DNA of 64,000 nt from Okapia johnstoni (Eukaryota; Chordata; Mammalia; Artiodactyla; Giraffidae): contig CM044316.1 of assembly GCA_024291935.2 (NCBI GenBank), positions 8,176,501 to 8,240,500 on the forward strand. Direction: 5' to 3'. Each line of letters begins with the position of its first letter. The first letter of the stretch is position 1. Position numbers and translations under genes: made by a program. Positions 61,531-64,000 of this stretch are shown piece after piece. The notes beneath the pieces are model-generated. The model ran no database searches, had not been told where the DNA came from, and worked only from the letters and a program-made list of their open reading frames with translations.

Positions 61531-62830
61531 GTAAAAAAAGTTCCCAGGGAGCTAAAGGGTCAGAAAACATATGGACTGTGCTCTGGGTATAATGATGATG
61601 CTTTTAATGAAGCTCCAAAAAGTCACACATCTTTACTGCCTGCAATGCTATCAGCTTTTGACTGCTGTACCACTTAGCGGGGGAGAGATGAAATGGAAAT
61701 AGTTCTAAGAGAAACATTATAGGCTTTTTTTGCCCCAGTCTTATTGAGGTTCCACAGTTTCTTTTGGATCAACCATTTTCAGTTTGTTCTGTGGCCTTGG
61801 ATAACTGCCAGAGTTTTGAAATGGTTGGTTTTAGTTGTTTTGCTTGTATTTTGGTTGTTTTAGGAGGAGTTCAAGTTTACCAAGGTCGTCAGTCTCCTGT
61901 TCAGGAAGTCATTCTTGCAGAACATGCTTGCTTAACCATACCATGCTGCTAAAGGTGATGTTTATCTGTACCAACTGAGCTCGCTCCAGGAATCCTTGAA
62001 CACTTCAGTTTTTTCATGCTTAATGCAATGAAGTGTACTTCATTCTTCTCAGCGGCTACTATATGTTCCTGAAATGTCCCACCATGTTCTCTGTTGTTCT
62101 AGAATGTCTCACTCTCTATTTTACCTTAATGTAAGACCAAGAGTGATTTCTATTACTGTCTACCTGTAAAACTTCGAGCAATAGGCTTAAGTTCTCTATG
62201 CTTCAGTTTCTAATCAGTTACTCGATCAGAGAACTGCTTTTCACTGTTGTTAAAATTAAATTGAATAACTCAACAAGAAAAGACAAATAACTCAATTTAA
62301 CAATGGACACAGCCTTTGGGAAGTGGGAGAGGAGAAAGTCCTAGTCCTTGTAAGAACCTCCCCTGCCAAGTCAAGACTCTCCACCCACATTCGCCACACA
62401 AACTATCCCAGGATGGATTCACTCTCCAGGCTCATAGTGGGAACAGCCTCTCACTCCAGACTTGACAATGCTGGAACCTGAGACAAACTAACCCATCAGT
62501 CTCTGTGGACATGCTCATTTTTAAAAATTTATTTATTTTAAATGAAACAAAGATTAATATTTTTAATGATAAAAGGTACAATTCACAAAGACAGTAGACA
62601 TCATAAACCATTAGACACCTTATCAACAAAGAAACAAAGACACATAAAGCAAAAATCAGAAGAAATATAAGCTGAAAGAAAAAATATATAATTATAGTGA
62701 GACGTATTAACATTTCTCTGAGAATATTTTATCAATTGCGGAAAAAATAATATAAGAGCATCTTGAGTGATGTCTTAATAATTTAAATAAAATAGATTCA
62801 TATTTAATTACTTTATATTAATCATATGTT
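61531..62830. other. intron 15, no exon recognised
   Basis: AT-rich sequence. The ORFs at 61764-61952 and 62432-62713 minus show no domain. Some of it may be very old repeat, not identified. Confidence 0.4.
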
Positions 62831-62845
62831 ACACACATATATTTA

Positions 62846-63628
62846 TTTTTTTTTATTTTTTTTTTTAAATTTATTTATTTATTTTTTTTTTATTTTAGTT
62901 GGGGGCTAATTACTTTACAATATTGTAGTAGTTTTTGCCATACATCGACATGAATCAGCCATGGATTCACATGTGCTCCCCCTCCCAAACCCTCTTCCCA
63001 CCTCCCTACCCCTCCATCCCTCAGTGTCATCCCAACGCTCCATCCCTGAGCATCCGTCCCATGCATAGAACATGGAATGGTGTTCTGCTTCACATATGAC
63101 AATATACATGTTTCAATGTTATTGTCCCAGAACGTCCAACCCTCACCTTCTCCCTCAGAGTCCACAGGACTGTTCTATGCATCTGTGTCTCTTATTCTGT
63201 CTCACATATAGGGTTACCATTACCATCTTTCAAATTCCATATACATACATTAGTATACTGTATTGGTGCTTTTCTTTCTGGCTCACTTCACTCTGTATAA
63301 TGGGCTCCAGTTTTCATCCATCTCAATAGAACGGATTCAAATGTATTCTTTTTAATGGCTGAGTAATATTCCATTGTGTATATGTACCACAGCTTCCTTA
63401 TCCATTCGTCTGCCGATGGACATCTAGGTTGCTTCCATGTCCTGGCTATTGTAAACAGTGCTGCGATGAACATTGGGGTACACGCGTCTCTTTCAATTCT
63501 GGTTTCCTCGGTGTATATGCCTAGCAGTGGGATTGCTGGGTCATATGGCAGTTCTATTCCCAGTTTTTTAAGGAATCTCCACACTGTTCTCCATAGTGGC
63601 TGTATTAGTTTGCATTCCCACCAACAGT
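62846..63628 (-). mobile_element. young 5'-truncated L1 (minus) with 15-base TSD
   Basis: 783 bases, poly(T) at the left (A tail on the minus strand), L1 3' UTR and ORF2 end, same subfamily as 20488-21050. The duplication acacacatatattta lies at 62831-62845 and 63629-63643. Confidence 0.94.
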
Positions 63629-63734
63629 ACACACATATATTTAAAAGTTTGAATCTTATACGTTGTTCTTAGATGTCCATAGGACATTTAGAAAAACTGG
63701 CAAAAAGATAAACATTACTAAACTTCAAAAAGTA

Positions 63735-63885
63735 GAATTCTTTTTTGTGTGTGTGATTCAGTTATACATGTACACATATAATATTTTTGAAATTATTCCC
63801 ATTATAGGTCATTATACAAGATATTGACTACCGTTCCCTGTGCTATACAGTAAACCTTTGTTACTTGTTGCATATCCATTTTTTT
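63735..63885 (-). mobile_element. L1 3' UTR crumb (antisense)
   Basis: 'gattcagttatacatgtaca' and 'ccctgtgctatacagtaaac'. Typical antisense L1 3' UTR. Confidence 0.72.
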
Positions 63886-64000
63886 AAATTAGAAATCTAG
63901 CATTCTATTCATACTAAGTCAAGCAAGTGGAATCAAAATGTCACAAATTTTTTAGTTAGGTAAAAATTAATGTTTTCAAAAATATATATTACACATATTA

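Noticed and set aside
1..64000. CRISPR arrays, operons, bacterial promoters or terminators
   Set aside because: Split exons and SINE/LINE content show a mammalian nuclear genome; no regular spacer array seen.

Overview
The window is ruminant (bovid) genomic DNA. The evidence is its interspersed repeats: tRNA-derived Bov-tA/Bov-A SINEs, many copies of the RTE-type LINE BovB, artiodactyl L1 3' ends and ruminant-type ERV LTRs. They are joined to split vertebrate exons with GT/AG junctions. Cattle, bison, buffalo, sheep and goat cannot be told apart by eye.

The only protein-coding locus I can support is an ADGRE (EMR) adhesion-GPCR locus present as two head-to-tail copies on the + strand. Copy 1 (about 2.6-19.2 kb) is a pseudogene. 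Exon 2 has lost its donor, exon 3 has a stop, exon 4 has lost its EGF cysteines, exons 5-13 are absent with a BovB element at the junction, exon 15 is broken, exon 16 is frameshifted, exon 18 has a stop and exon 19 is frameshifted. Copy 2 (32.4-55.7 kb) keeps 14 consecutive exons in frame: the second half of the signal peptide, five EGF-like modules, the GAIN/GPS stalk and the first part of the 7TM domain (TM1 to about TM4). Its first coding exon and its TM4-TM7/tail exons were not found here. Its one visible lesion is the missing GT donor of the third EGF exon. By sequence it sits between ADGRE2 (five EGFs) and ADGRE3 (signal exon, TM and tail features); I call it ADGRE3-like.

Layout. 1-1.4 kb: an antisense L1 with heavily homopolymerised, probably poor-quality sequence. 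1.4-7.5 kb: 5' remnants of copy 1 with L1, LTR and SINE pieces and a small fold-back rearrangement. 7.6-9.3 kb: BovB filling a large deletion. 9.7-19.2 kb: the 7TM exons of copy 1, their introns filled with nested L1, BovB and Bov-A2, plus a full-length U1 snRNA retro-pseudogene. 19.3-31.8 kb: intergenic repeats and a SET processed pseudogene. 32.4-39.6 kb: the EGF and stalk exons of copy 2. 39.6-52.4 kb: a 12.9-kb intron made almost entirely of L1, two LTRs, near-full-length and truncated BovB, and SINEs. 52.5-55.7 kb: GAIN/GPS and the first 7TM exons. 55.7-64 kb: the next intron, again repeats, including a well-delimited solo LTR and an L1 insertion with target-site duplications.

The transposons are not a system in themselves, but several insertions can be ordered by nesting. 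The clearest biology is the decay of one ADGRE duplicate beside a largely intact one. I did not find a convincing undescribed system.
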